Part shown: positions 1-11,610 of the stretch, piece by piece
Layout of the letters: each line of letters opens with the position of its first letter
Position numbering within the stretch: position 1 is the first letter of the stretch
Assembly: GCA_028023455.1 (NCBI GenBank)
Contig: JAQFVV010012395.1
Location: forward strand, 4,900,001-4,964,000
Direction of reading: 5' to 3'
DNA length: 64,000 nucleotides
Source: Epiperipatus broadwayi
Lineage: Eukaryota; Onychophora; Udeonychophora; Euonychophora; Peripatidae
Notes under the pieces: generated by a model
The model's input: the letters and a program-made list of their open reading frames with translations, nothing else
What the model was told of the DNA's origin: nothing
Databases searched by the model: none
Program-made: the position numbers and the translations under genes

Positions 1-225
1 GTTTATTATGCTTCTAGTGTGACTAATTTTGTATAGTTTAAACTATAGATTTATATTTGACCGTTTTAGATTCTATAGGTTCCATTCTATTTTCTGATAT
101 ATTTTTAAAACCTAATAGCTTTCTTTAAGCATGATATATTTGTTTGATCTAAACACAGAAGTCATTAGAACTTTCTTTACTGAATAATTATTCATAGTGT
201 AAACATTTGGAGTAACAAAACTTAC
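1..225 (-). other. Intron of the Na+/K+-ATPase gene (downstream part)
   Basis: AT-rich intron following the 226-418 exon, starting with donor GTAAGT read on the minus strand. No coding or repeat signal seen. Confidence 0.8.
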
Positions 226-418
226 CCAAAACCCGCTCTCCAAGACTTCCTAATGAAAGGTAAGCATTATTAAAAGCCTCTTGAATGTTTTCATCTATTG
301 GTACTTCAGTACCAGAGATCATTATTGTTGAGCAGCGCTCAAAAATTCTTTCAGGTGCTCCTTTCATTACTAATAGGTAACTTGGATCTACCGGGTCTTC
401 AGTTTCATGGATTGATAC
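226..418 (-). CDS. Na+/K+-ATPase alpha subunit, exon (nucleotide-binding domain, KGAPER)
   Basis: Seen: the minus strand reads VSIHETEDP, then [10 protein letters not shown], and ends GERVL plus one base of the next Gly codon. It is preceded by a pyrimidine-rich acceptor ending TTTTAG and followed by donor GTAAGT. Length 193 nt, starting in phase 0 and ending in phase 1. Known for the family: this is the cytoplasmic N domain of the alpha subunit of the sodium pump, a plasma-membrane P-type ATPase exchanging 3 Na+ for 2 K+ per ATP. The Lys of KGAPER (Lys501 in the mammalian alpha1) and the Arg of GERVLG (Arg544) contact ATP; both are present. The phase matches the exon at 12797-12929, which ends NKYQ. 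The next exon (expected FCH...) lies beyond the window start. A close H+/K+-ATPase-type paralogue cannot be fully excluded. Confidence 0.95.
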
Positions 419-3400
419 CTAAAACAGAAACAAAGTGACTATTTAGTTAAAGCGTTGACTATTGATGACCATATTTTATTAGCAGGTTTTGTAGGAGATT
501 CTGTGACTATTTTGATAGCATTTAATTATATAAGCCAATAAACATCACATGATCACCAATACGTATAGTGAGTTTTGCCTGATTTAATTATATAGTTGAT
601 CTTTCTACAAACAGTGATTAAGTATGGATACTACAATAAGAAATTGTTTTGAGCATTTTATGTAATAAAAGGTATACTGAAACCAATAAAATATCACACG
701 ACTATTGCATAAATTCCAGTTTATGCATTGCTGTTTCAGTGATATACGCTTTTTCTTTCACTGCAACTATGCTTTTTAATGTAAGCTTTAATGACTAATA
801 AATACCATATAGTAGTGCTTAATAATTTCTTATCTAATGCTTTCCTATCCAATATCCCAAGAGTATTTGTTAGTTATTAAAGCTTACATCAGGTGACACC
901 ACTGTGGTGGAAAATGGTAGTAACGTTTCTGAAAAGTGTACTGAGTGCTCCACTAATTAAGCCACTTATTCAGTTTAAGGTCAAAGAGGGTTCCACTACT
1001 CTCTAATTAAATTTAAGCTGCAGAAACTATTGTTATTTAGAATTGATTTTGTGTTATATATTATGAATGATACTTCAATGGATCACATTAGCATAATAAA
1101 GTTATATATAAGCATATGCGTCCTAATACTATTAGTGTAAATGAATTTATGCGTACTAATTACACCCAGTCAAGTTTACTTTGCAAGGTGCATTGGCAAT
1201 TGTCTAAATATTAATTGAACCAGTTTACTGTTCAAGCATTTAAGAATTATGTTCACTTATCAAAACTCATCAGTGACATAAATGTCATTTTTGTTACTAC
1301 ATGGAGTTACATTCAATATATATTGCAATAACAAATTAAACAATCACTTTCTTCTTTAAAATATATATGTTCTCCAACATTATAAATAACTTCAAACTTC
1401 TAACTTCTTTTCAAAAACTTTATTTCCATATATAAACTATATGATCATTTTGCTAAAGAAGTGCAAGTGGGGATTAATTTGAAGAAAAAAATATGATACA
1501 TTTATAGTGTGTTATTATACATATTAGAACATTTCCAATAAATGACATATTTATAGTGGGTTATTATTTCAAAATAAATAATATATGTGTTAGTTGTGTA
1601 TGCGAGCAGATGGGAATCTAGTATAGATCAACTCTCATTGTTTATTCCTTTTTACTTTATTTAATGAATTCAATAAATTTAGCTGTGAAGTTATTTATAA
1701 TGGAGTTATCTTGTAGTCTAATATTGGTTTGCCATTTGATACATAAAAGAATATCCATTATCACAATTTTTCTGGAATAACATGTGCATTTGCCATTTTC
1801 AATAATCTGATTTTAATTATCTGACTATATTAATTTCCATGCAATGATGAATAATGATTTGACATATGGACAAACCAACTGCTTGTAAGCTTAAAATTTT
1901 GTCTTTATTTAAAATGCTGTAATAACAGAGATTTCTACAAATAGTCTTCTAAACACTGTTATATACCTTGAAGCTTGTAGGTGATTGGCTACTAACTATT
2001 TTGTTATCCATATCTGATTTTTGACTTGTAATAAAGATTTGCATGTTGTCATATTATTTTCTTTAGAGTGAGACAATTTTTACAATAAAAGCTATGTAAG
2101 GAAAAACACTAATGAATGGATATAATATTGTTTCTGTACCGAAACAAAGAATATTTATTTAGAAACAAATCAAACAATCTTTTATATTTGCCAAACTACC
2201 TGTGACTAAAAAGTTTAACACTATCAAATAATTCTCTGATGTATGATAACTGAAATGTAACATACATATACTCAAACATTCGAATATGTATTATAATGGT
2301 TGGGGGGTATTGGAAGTTGGAGTCTTAGTGTATCTGCCATACAGGGCACCACCAGGTTATTGGAACCTAGAAAATTTATATAGTAGGCAGGTATGTATTG
2401 CTAAGATCTAAAATTTATGTATATATATTTTATTACGACTGTCAGCCCTAGTCACTAGCTCGCAGAGCAGCAGAGATAATATATACTTTATTTTGAAAGA
2501 AATAAAGATAATAAAAAATAAAATAGGCCACTGCCAGATTAACTATACAGAAACATTTATTTTGCACATATATAAAATTTACAATTATTTATTTTAGTAA
2601 GTTTACTTTAGAATTTAATTTACATTTTAACTTTTTATTTTAGAAGTTCACACAGATGAATTCATTAATATTTTTATTAGAGTGTCGAGTATGGATAGAC
2701 TACATAGATTGTACTCAAAAAGAAAATATTCTATATCCCTTATTTAACCCTAGGCCAAAAGTTCACATTCAAACTAATATCAAATCTATCTGATATATCG
2801 ATGTATTCAATGCAGCATGAATATGACAGCACAGTACTATACTGTCAGGAATGCACATCTGAACAGCATGGTTATAGAGAAGAAATGGTCTCTCGTCCAG
2901 TACAGGAATGTTACATCTGTCTGGAAAGAAGAACAATAAAAAAGAAAACTCCATAGGAATGAATTGTGGTCCTTTTTGCTATCTTACTATCCCATTCCAT
3001 AGGCTAAAGAGGTGATTCAAGGAGCAGGGAATGCGTCTTCTCCCGATGGTCTGTGAGAAATGGAACTTATTTTGCCCAAGTGCAGCATATAATATGATCC
3101 TGCACATAGCAGACCTTCATGCTACATTTACTAATTGCACCAATACATCCAATCCATTGACCCAATTTAACTATGAAACAAATAACCTAAGATTAACCCT
3201 CCCTTAATTAAACTAATATAACTTTACAAATCTATGCAGCCATTTATGCCTGACTTAAATTTAACATTTATTAAAAGTTGTTTAACAGAAAAAAAAAATC
3301 ATAATAAAAACTTAAAAGAACAGAAAAAATAACTTAATGGAAATGATTTTTTAAAAAAAAATACATTTAATAAAATTAATTATTAATAAATAATTTATGT

Positions 3401-4704
3401 TTGTATTTGCATATATTTTATTATACATTTTATGAAGGCTATGAATATGAGGCATGGATCCTCAAAAATGTTAAGCCAATAAATGTTAATACTAATTTAT
3501 ATCCTCTTTAATTAACAATTACAAATAAGTGTTTTTTGTTGGTAAGATAGGAAATTCTATTTCTATTAAATATTGAAAAAGTTTTGGAATTAAAGTTCTT
3601 ACTGTTTTGAAATACTGGAAAGTTTTAGAGTTAATGTTCATTAGTGATATATAGAGTTCTTATGGTTTTCAAAAGTTCATCCTTAACAGTTGCTTGCAGT
3701 TTAGGATCCAGTGTTAATTCCTCCAATGTCCTGGGGAGACCGGTATGCTGTTGGCTGTTTTATTGATTCATCCGGAGGTCCTTTACTTTAGCTGGTATTT
3801 TATTTCCGGGTCCTGATGTCCTGTGGTCTGCAATATAGGAAAACAATTGGTCATTTCTCTTTCTCTTATTTTTTTTTTTTTTTAGAAAAAGTAAAGGGAT
3901 TGAAGAGTGTGTCTTTTCAATCCCTTCTCCTTCAACTCTCTTCGCACTAATGCATATAGCACACCTCTTCTTTCACATCTCCTTCTAATAATTTATTCCC
4001 AAACTTTTCCTTTTATATTAAACTTTCGGATCAAGTGGACATTATTTCATGATGATGATGATCTTTTCATTGAGATCCATTTCCTGAGGGATTTTTTTAT
4101 TGACTATTCTGTTCCTATTGTTTTTTCTCTCCTATCTGATCTTTAATTATACATTTTGAGATTCCCAAGAGCTAGTTTACTTTAACTAATTGAAAATAAT
4201 CACTTCCATTTTACACAATAGCATTAATTAACTTATTGTACATTCTTTTTATCTTTAAATCTTTCAAGTTTTTTTTTTAATTTAATTTTAAAATACTTTT
4301 TCTTTTTTAATAGTTTTCTTTTAATAATTTTTTTTCATCTGTGCGATTTTATACATACATGAGTTTAGATGATTTTTAAATTTCAATTTTTAATTCTTAA
4401 AAAAAAAGTTTTTATCTGTGAACTTTTATTTTTAATTTTATTTATTAGAATGTAACAGCATGTGTGTCCGTTACAATATGATTCATATTGATCACAGCAA
4501 AGATTACATATGAAACAAGTAATGGTTGTACTATAGAATTTGTTTGGAAATTTATAAAACTTGTTTGATTATATATATATATATATTATGGTGCTCATTT
4601 AAATATTAAAATATATTCCATAGCAAAGCACTAATTTCTGTTTCATAAGGTATTATAAAAGCTGATAGATATTTAAGAGTGATGAGAAAAGAATGGATAT
4701 ACAT
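419..4704 (-). other. Intron DNA without recognised genes
   Basis: Part of the 12.4-kb intron between exons 12797-12929 and 226-418. AT-rich, with homopolymer runs and a short TA run near 4573. The short ORFs at 2769-2954 and 3907-4146 have no recognisable motif and look like chance ORFs. Confidence 0.6.
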
Positions 4705-5774
4705 CTGGGTCTCTTTTTACACGGCGCGATTCATGTTTCACCGGAAGTTGAACTCCAATAATGCGCTATTACTTTAAATAATAAATTTCATGCACTTACG
4801 TTATATTGAAAGTAATAGCACATTATTGGAATTCCACTTTCATCTTAGTAATTTCAATATTTTCAGTGCTTTATAATAGTAAGATTTTATGCAATAAGGA
4901 AATTAAAATCATGATTTCCACATTTTATGTATGCACACATTAAATTTTACAAGATTATAATGTAAATTTCTTTAAACATTGTGCATGTTAATTTTGCATT
5001 TTAAATCACATTCTGTTTTTGTTTTTAAAAAAGAACGTAATCAATTATTAATCATTTAGTGTCCACAAGTTTATTTTTAAAATGTGAGTAATAGCAGTGA
5101 GCACAATTAAATTTGACAATTAAAAATTAAAATCTGATTTTTAATTGTAATTGGCAATTTAAAAATTACTTACGATGACTTGAAATTAATGTGATGTGAA
5201 ATTTGATTTTTAAACGGAATTGAAAATTAAAAAATTAAAGACAAAAATAAAAATTTAATTTTTAGTTGTTAGTTTCATAAACAATTAATAAAATCATTGT
5301 CTCAAAGATTAATTACTAATTACGTTGTCACCAGAAAACCATTGACACAACACAAGTGTGAAGTTGGCGCTAGTTGTATTTCCTCTTGTGAAAAATCTGA
5401 TTTTTTTATCAGTTTGCAAATGAACATGTTTTTCGGCAAATAACGATAATTAATATAAAAAAATGTAAATTACTGTACTGTAAATTATGCATAAAAATAT
5501 ATTATTTTGAATAAAATTAAATATTATAGTTAAAAAAAGTTTGTCTTGTATCAATTTTTTTCAAATTTGAAATTTTTTATTAGTCATATTTTATTTCCTT
5601 ATTTTTTTTTTTGCGCGAATTTTAAAGTAATTTTACGTTGGTGCTTTGCTTTTACGCGAATTTTGAAAAATCACAGACCGCATCCCCCCTTTTCAATGTA
5701 AGTTATGTCTATTTTTGTGCGATTTTGTTTCGCGTTTTCTGAGGAACCTATCTTTCGCGTAAAACGAGACCCAG
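4705..5774. mobile_element. Terminal-inverted-repeat DNA element (non-autonomous), about 1.07 kb
   Basis: Seen: the left end reads CTGGGTCTCTTTTTACACG and the right end, reverse-complemented, reads CTGGGTCTCGTTTTACGCG, an imperfect inverted repeat of about 19 bp. No ORF of note lies inside. The interior is AT-rich, with a second strong inverted repeat at 4743-4775 / 4809-4841. A clear target duplication was not found, so the superfamily is undetermined. Inference: a MITE-like DNA transposon. Confidence 0.6.
4743..4841. repeat. Hairpin inverted repeat inside the 4.7-kb TIR element
   Basis: Arms of about 33 nt (4743-4775 and 4809-4841) match with a few mismatches around CCAATAATG / CATTATTGG, separated by a 33-nt AT-rich loop. 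It probably belongs to the subterminal structure of the surrounding element. Confidence 0.7.
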
Positions 5775-7020
5775 GCGTACTCCTTTGATCTCTCTTATTT
5801 AATTCTACAATATAAATGTTAATCATAAGATGCATACCCACACACACACATATATATATATATAATACTTAGAGAGATGACTCCCTTAAACATTAACTGC
5901 ATAAATATAATACTCCTGTATTAATATCTACTATGCTCAAATGAAAAATGAATGTACTTTTATCTTGTCAACTAAGATCTGATATAGAAGTTTAGATTAA
6001 TTACTGATAACTATAAGAATCAATTCTAAATCAGCCAAGATTTTGTTTCATTTGAATTGACTACATTCAATTTTACTAGGTAGAATTTTTATTCATTTTA
6101 ATAACTTGCAAATAAATTTGTAATTGTGAAAATATATAGTGATAGAAAAATACTATGCTGATAAATTCATTGAGAAATAAACTTCAAATCAATGCCCTCT
6201 AATAGAAAGAAAGTTTATTACCCTTAAATGAAAAATAAATGTACTTTCATTTTGTTGTCTAAGATCTTTCATAAATATGTAGATTTGTCAAAGATAACAA
6301 TAAGACTAAATTTCAAATTAGTCAAATGTACTTAAAGCTTTGTATGAAGAATCTGATTTAGGAAATAATAGCTCTAAATATCAAAAATTCATTTAATCAC
6401 AGTTAAAATCTTCATTAACATACAAAATTTAAAATCATATATCTTCAATAAAGCAAACTGGTTTATACTTTCTCTGTATAATTATCATTTACAATCAATT
6501 ATTGAATATAAATTATGCATTTAATTACTTGATTTATTAGCTCTTCTCATTATTAAGAAGACCTTTGATTATTTTTATTAAAATCTTTTATTATAACTAT
6601 TTTTATTCATTTCCACTACTTGTTTCGATATTAAAATCATCTGACCTCCTTCATTATAAATGTACATTTTTCTGTTAATGTTTTTTTTTTTACATTTACA
6701 AATTGTAATAAAAATACTGATGAATGCCTCGATATCAAAAAAGAATAAAGGATACAAAGAAGGAGAAGTTCTGCCATTTAGAGTTGAAGACCAGACATGT
6801 TCTGAGGTAAAATAGAAAAGATGTTAACCCAAAATCAAAGGGGAAAAAATATAATATAAAGAGCAAAATTCCATTTATTTTTTATATAACAAACCTACAA
6901 ATTGTGTGAAATTTTCATAGTTCATTATTAAATTGTTGTATTCATTCGAGGTATTTGTTTATTAGTATGTATATGTATCAAATTCTTTGTACCAAATTAG
7001 ATTATGATAAAAAGACAATA
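5775..7020. other. AT-rich intron DNA
   Basis: Includes CA/TA dinucleotide runs at about 5840-5865. No gene or recognisable transposon seen. Confidence 0.5.
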
Positions 7021-7284
7021 CAGGGACAAAACTCCCATGCAGTAGTACCAGCCTAAGATCTAGGTGCAGTGATCTAAAATATAAAGCTCCTCACTGACAA
7101 AAGCCACAAGCTAAAAACTAGTCTAAGAATATTGGATAAGTAGAGATTTTATGCACAAACTTTCTTGCATCTATTGATTACTATGGCTTGCACTGGTGGC
7201 GCTACTGTATGGAGAGTTTAGCCTCTGTGTAAATAGCATATGTAAGCATAAGAAATTGGTGATTCTGTGATGTTTAGTAGCTTA
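7021..7284 (+). repeat. Repeat family A, copy A1 (degenerate hammerhead motif)
   Basis: Seen: shares with copies at 11.3 and 29-30 kb the stretches AGATCTAGGTGCAGTG, TTTTATGCACAA, CCATTGATTACT-like and GTATGGAGAGTTT, in the same order, ending with AAGCATAAGAAAT and GTGATGTTTAG. The hammerhead-like segment is at 7088-7129, but its core has decayed (CTGACAA; AAAA for GAAA). It lies just 5' of the left arm of PLE1. Confidence 0.75.
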
Positions 7285-7463
7285 ATAAAAAAAGACAAAC
7301 AAATGTAAGTTATTTTGTCATTTCTTATTAACTTTTTATATGTAAAAACTTTAATATTTGCATTGATATTAGAAATACACACACTTATATAATTCAAAAA
7401 GCAAAACTATATATAAATCAAATCAAAACAAATCAAAAACATAAATGAGAAACTTTGTTGATT

Positions 7464-7504
7464 CTTCTAATGTTTTCGAAGGTATAACCTTCATTTTCAA
7501 GAAG
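7464..7504 (-). ncRNA. Hammerhead-like motif in the 3' region of PLE1, left arm
   Basis: Reverse complement of the motif at 9823-9863: stem I CTTC/GAAG, stem II GAAGGT/ACCTTC, then GAAAACATTA in place of GAAAACGTTA. The core UUGAAAAU deviates from CUGANGA. Structure is visible; catalytic activity is doubtful. Confidence 0.4.
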
Positions 7505-7711
7505 TACAAAATTTCTTAATTTTCCACGATGTGCAAATATGCAAAATAGGTAAAATATGCTAATCAGGATAAGAACGTTTAAACTTGTCATTTCTTCAAT
7601 ATGGCATAAAATGATTCTTTTTTGTTCATCGCGTGTTCATCTGATATGATATAACACACCTCCTTCACCTTCCTCCACAGATCATGTCACTCTCTACACA
7701 ACACACTCAGC

Positions 7712-8788
7712 CTATCTGGCCTGCACTGATGGCCCACAATCAACGAATGCTGTACAAAAATAGAGGGTGAAATGGGTCCCCCAAGGCTTTGTTATACACA
7801 TATATATGCTGGACAGTCTTGTCTGGACCGATGCCTTCTTTTCCCCATAATATGCAGCTGAGCAATTGTTGTCACTACATGCAATCTTGTAGACCGCTCG
7901 CTGTGCATGTACTGGGAGAATATGGCCTTTTGTATTGTTTATACTCCTGTTAAGATTAGGAGGCGATCGGAAACACACACTAAAATCAGAGCAAAAAATT
8001 GTACGCAAATCGCTATGAATATTTTTAATATATGGTAGCAAGATATGGGGTTTATTTTGTTTCAGCTCATGAATCTGCCCTCTAGTAAATTTCCTAATGA
8101 CATTGTCAATCGCTCTTTTATTATATTTAGCATTGATAAGCTCATTTCTATACATTTCAATATTGTTTCTTTTATCAGCTTCAAAGCTGCACAAACTGTT
8201 GTTTCTATGTAAGAATGATTTGAGGCCAGCTATTTTATATATATGTGGTGTGTTTGATAAGTGATGTGTTTGATAAGTGGTGTATGTAACCTCTGATATT
8301 AATAGGTTTAATGTTCATTCTGTAGCAGAAGTGATTAGCTTCAATCATCACTTGGAGGTCTAAATATTTAATGTTGTTAGGGACTTCATCTTGATTAGCA
8401 TTTATGTTCAGACCTGATGCTGTTGTAAGGTCTGTTTTGATGTCCTCTATGGTTTCCTCTGGTGCAGGCACAAAAATGTCATCCACATATCTAGCATACA
8501 GCACTAGTCCACATATCTAGGAATAACAATCTGCTCATATGCATTCATCACAACGCTGGCCACAATTCTGCTCATAGGAAGACCCATCAGCCAACCATTG
8601 AGCAAGTGATACCACTCATAATTAAATACTGTGTACATATTTCTGTTCATCCACTCCAACAATGCCACAACAAACTGGACATGTTCTTGATTCATTCCAT
8701 ATCTAGTAAGTGCTTCTCTTACAATTATAATCAACTTTGGTCTATCAATCGATTCATATAATTCCGCTACATCAAGTGCTGCCAGCAT
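7712..8788 (-). pseudogene. Penelope-like RT/GIY-YIG fragment, left arm of PLE1
   Basis: Seen: three consecutive minus-strand pieces. 8788-8504 carries RT motif A (LDVAELYES) and the MGLPMS motif B loop. 8504-8235 carries the catalytic RYVDDIFV box. 8194-7712 carries the linker to a GIY-YIG-type end (YKIACSDNNC, AAYYGE). Frame breaks near 8504 and 8200-8235 separate them. It is nearly identical to the right arm where they overlap. The family ORF is usually far longer, so this is a 5'-truncated pseudogene. Confidence 0.88.
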
Positions 8789-8836
8789 TGTGATGAATGC
8801 ATATGAGCAGATTATTATTTCTAGATAAGTGGACTA

Positions 8837-9586
8837 GTGCTGTATGCTAGATATGTGGATGACATTTTTGTGGCTGTGCCGGAGGAAACCATAGAGGACA
8901 TCAAAACAGATCTTACAACAGCATCAGGTCTGAACATAAATGCTAATCAAGATGAAATCCCTAACAACATTAAATATTTAGAAATCCAAGTGATGATTGA
9001 AGCTAATCACTTCTGCTACAGAATGAACATTAAACCTATTAATATCAGAGGTTACATACACCACTTATCAAACACACGACATATATATAAAATGGCTGGC
9101 CTCAAATCGTTCTTACATAGAAACAACTGTTTGTGCAGCTTTGAAGCCGACAAAAGAAACAATATTGAAACGTATAGAAATGAGCTTATTAATGCTAAAT
9201 ATAATAAAAGAGCGATTGACAATGTCATTAGGAAATTTACTAGAGGGCCGATTCATGAGCTGAAACAAAATAAACCCCGTATCTTGCTTCCATATATTAG
9301 AAATATTCATAACGATTTGCGTACAATTTTTTGCTCTGATTTTAGTGTGTGTTTCCGATCGCCTCCTAATCTTAACAGGAGTATAAACAATACAAAAGAC
9401 CATATTCTCCCAGTACACACACAGCAAGCGGTCTACAAAATCGCGTGTAACGATAACAATTGCCCAGCTGCATATTATGGGGAAACGAAGGCATCGGTCC
9501 AGACAAGACTGTCCCAGCATATATATGCGTATAACAAAGCCTTGGGAACCCATCTCACCCCTCTATTTTTGTACAGCATTCGTTGA
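8837..9586 (+). pseudogene. Penelope-like RT end plus GIY-YIG endonuclease, right arm of PLE1
   Basis: Seen: a 249-codon open frame, beginning with ARYVDDIFV (RT motif C with the two catalytic Asp) and continuing through HHLSNT and CSFEADKRN to the endonuclease part YKIACNDNNC...YYGETKASVQTRL near residues 200-230. Known: the YKI / YYGET arrangement is the GIY-YIG nuclease used by Penelope-like elements for target cleavage. RT fingers and motifs A and B are missing from this arm, so it is a truncated copy even though the frame is open. The Met start is incidental: homologous sequence continues upstream to 8790. Confidence 0.88.
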
Positions 9587-9822
9587 CTGTGGGCCATCAG
9601 TGCAGGCCGGATAGGCCGAGCTTGTTGTGTAGAGAGCGACATGATCTGCGGAGGAAGGTGAAGGAGGCGTGTTATATCATATCAGATGAACACGCGATGA
9701 ACAAAAAAGAATCATTTTATGCCATATCGAAGAAATGGCAAGTTTAAACGTTCTTATCCTGATAAGCATGTTTTGCCTATTTTGCATATTTGCACATCGG
9801 TAGAAAATTAAGAGATTTTGTA

Positions 9823-9863
9823 CTTCTTGAAAATGAAGGTTATACCTTCGAAAACGTTAGAAG
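9823..9863 (+). ncRNA. Hammerhead-like motif in the 3' region of PLE1, right arm
   Basis: Seen: CTTC (9823-9826) pairs with GAAG (9860-9863) as stem I. The core-like TTGAAAAT is followed by a perfect 6-bp hairpin GAAGGT-TAT-ACCTTC (9835-9849) as stem II. Then come GAAA and AACGTT, which can form a 2-bp stem III, then A at the cleavage position. Known: Penelope-like elements have been reported to carry minimal type I hammerhead ribozymes. The usual C3 and G8 are replaced here, so this may be a decayed or variant ribozyme. Confidence 0.45.
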
Positions 9864-9981
9864 AATCAACAAAGTTTGTCATTTATGTTTTTGATTTGAT
9901 TTATATATAGTTTTGCTTTCCTAATTATATAAGTGTGTGTATTTCTAATGTCAACGCAAATATTAAAGTTTTTACATATAA

Positions 9982-11254
9982 TATTATCTAACACACATTT
10001 GAACGTTATATAAATTAACTTTTTAATGTAGTTTATACCACCATTTAGATTTAAATTAGTTCTTTAAATCAATAAAATATATAACATTAGTCTCAGTTTA
10101 ATGCTTAATAGATTTGAAATTTTTTATTTGAAAGAGAGATAGATACGTTTCTCAAACATCAACATAAATCTCAAATCTGAGATCTGTTTGATATGGAATT
10201 AGCTTTAGATATACCTACATACAATTTTTATATGACCACGGATCTTGCTACATGTTTAATATAATCGCGTAATTAATTTTTTTTTATATATATAAACATT
10301 ATGCTGTCTTGATAGTATGCTGTCTTCTGTATGTAGTAATGCCAATCAGTCATTTTAGTACATATATACATACAGTATATATTTGATGATACATTTTTAA
10401 CAAATGGGAATTCTGTTTAATAAATTAATATATATATATACTGAAGAGTCAACATTTACTTTCAATATATATATTGTTTTTCTTTAACAAATAAAAAATT
10501 CCATAAATCTTCATTCACTAGTTCTTGTTTTATTATTTATATTAATCTTTACTTGTCTAGTAGATTTTTAAAAAATTATATATAAAGGTGATGAATAGAC
10601 TATTTAAATATGCAATGTGCCATAAATTATTCATTTCATATTTAAGTCTTAATAATTTTATTAGTACAGAGTTATAATTCAAGAAAGTTATTAATGTCAC
10701 AACTCTTACAGTGATTGGCTCTGACGTAGCGCGCAAACCAATAGTCAGCCAGTATATTCTATATGATTTCCATTTCCTGCAGTCACTGTTTTCACTTTTT
10801 CACTGTTTCATTATACCTTCAATGAATGTTGCAAAAAAAAAAAAAAGAATTCCTGTTGTCAATTTAAAATAGAACCTACTACAAAGATTTATTATGAAAT
10901 GAATAATTTAAAAACACTTTGCATACGTATGTGTGTATATATGTGCGCGTTATTTATAATGTGCAAATTGAACAGTAAATCGTAATCATCTAGATTAACA
11001 AGATTAATAAATGTACTGAATACATCTAGATTAACAAGATTAATAAATGTACTGAATATTCTTTTATAATTTTCCTAAAAGTCTTTATATTTTTTTCTTC
11101 ACATTTTTTAAAATTATTATTTATATTTTTCAAAAATATATAAATTTTTAAATTCACATATTAAAACAGGCGAAACTCTTTATACGTGATCAGGTGATGA
11201 ATATTAAAAATATGTTAACAAATAATGAGTGCATGATGTATATTAAAAATATGT
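9982..11254. other. AT-rich intron DNA with a short tandem duplication
   Basis: No gene seen. A 36-bp unit containing CTAGATTAACAAGATTAA is duplicated in direct orientation at 10987-11058. Confidence 0.6.
10987..11058. repeat. 36-bp direct tandem duplication
   Basis: Two adjacent, essentially identical 36-bp copies begin at 10987 and 11023. This suggests a recent local duplication; no function inferred. Confidence 0.85.
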
Positions 11255-11610
11255 TATCATTAAGCATCTCATGATCACCATCTCTTACACTAGCACATAA
11301 TTGTTTATAAACAAGGCAAAACTCTCCATACAGTAGTGCCACCCTGTGCCAACCAGAGTAATCAATGGATGCTAGAAGGCTTGTGCATAAAATCCCTGCC
11401 TAATGCCTACTCATCCAATATCCTCAGACTAGTTTCTGGCTTGTGACCTTCGTCAGTGAGGAACTTTGGATCTGAGAGCACTGCACCTAGATCTTAGGGT
11501 GAGTAGGCATTAGATAGGAATTTTATGCACAAGCCTTTTAGCATCCATTGATTACTCTGGTTGGCACAGGGTGGCATTACTATATGGAGAGTTTTGCCTT
11601 GTTTTATGTT
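11255..11610. repeat. Repeat family A, inverted pair A2 (minus) and a truncated plus copy
   Basis: Seen: 11255-11498 is a family A copy on the minus strand with an intact hammerhead motif (11421-11462). It runs directly into a plus-strand partial copy (about 11499-11610) that lacks the ribozyme part but shares TTTTATGCACAAGCC, CCATTGATTACTC and ATGGAGAGTTTTGCC. The two parts are therefore arranged head to head, as in the palindrome at 29-30 kb. Confidence 0.85.
11421..11462 (-). ncRNA. Hammerhead ribozyme motif, family A copy A2 (intact core)
   Basis: Seen on the minus strand, 42 nt. Stem I TCCTCA/TGAGGA is perfect (6 bp). The core is CTGACGA. Stem II has GG/CC plus a U-G pair (with an A-A mismatch at its base). 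Then GAAA, stem III AC/GU with loop UA, and cleavage triplet GTC. Compared with the family consensus, stem II pair A-U is replaced by G-C, a compensatory change. Known: the type I hammerhead requires CUGANGA, GAAA and NUH. It lies in the sense orientation of the Na+/K+-ATPase transcript. Confidence 0.7.

Larger units (their letters stand above)
7338..9981. mobile_element. PLE1: head-to-head inverted pair of truncated Penelope-like elements
   Basis: Seen: two copies of one Penelope-like element face away from a junction at about 8789. The left arm (7338-8789) is on the minus strand and the right arm (8790-9981) on the plus strand. Both run through the reverse transcriptase YVDD box, a GIY-YIG-type endonuclease region and the same 3' sequence, ending at the same place (AAAGTTTTTACATATA). 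The left arm begins further 5' (RT motif A, LDVAELYES) than the right arm (after motif B, VMNAYEQI). Known: Penelope-like elements encode an RT related to telomerase plus a C-terminal GIY-YIG nuclease, and often sit in complex tandem or inverted arrangements. Both arms are 5'-truncated and dead as full elements. Confidence 0.88.

Noticed and set aside
9113-9553. 146-codon minus-strand ORF
   Set aside because: Antisense shadow of the PLE1 right-arm GIY-YIG frame.
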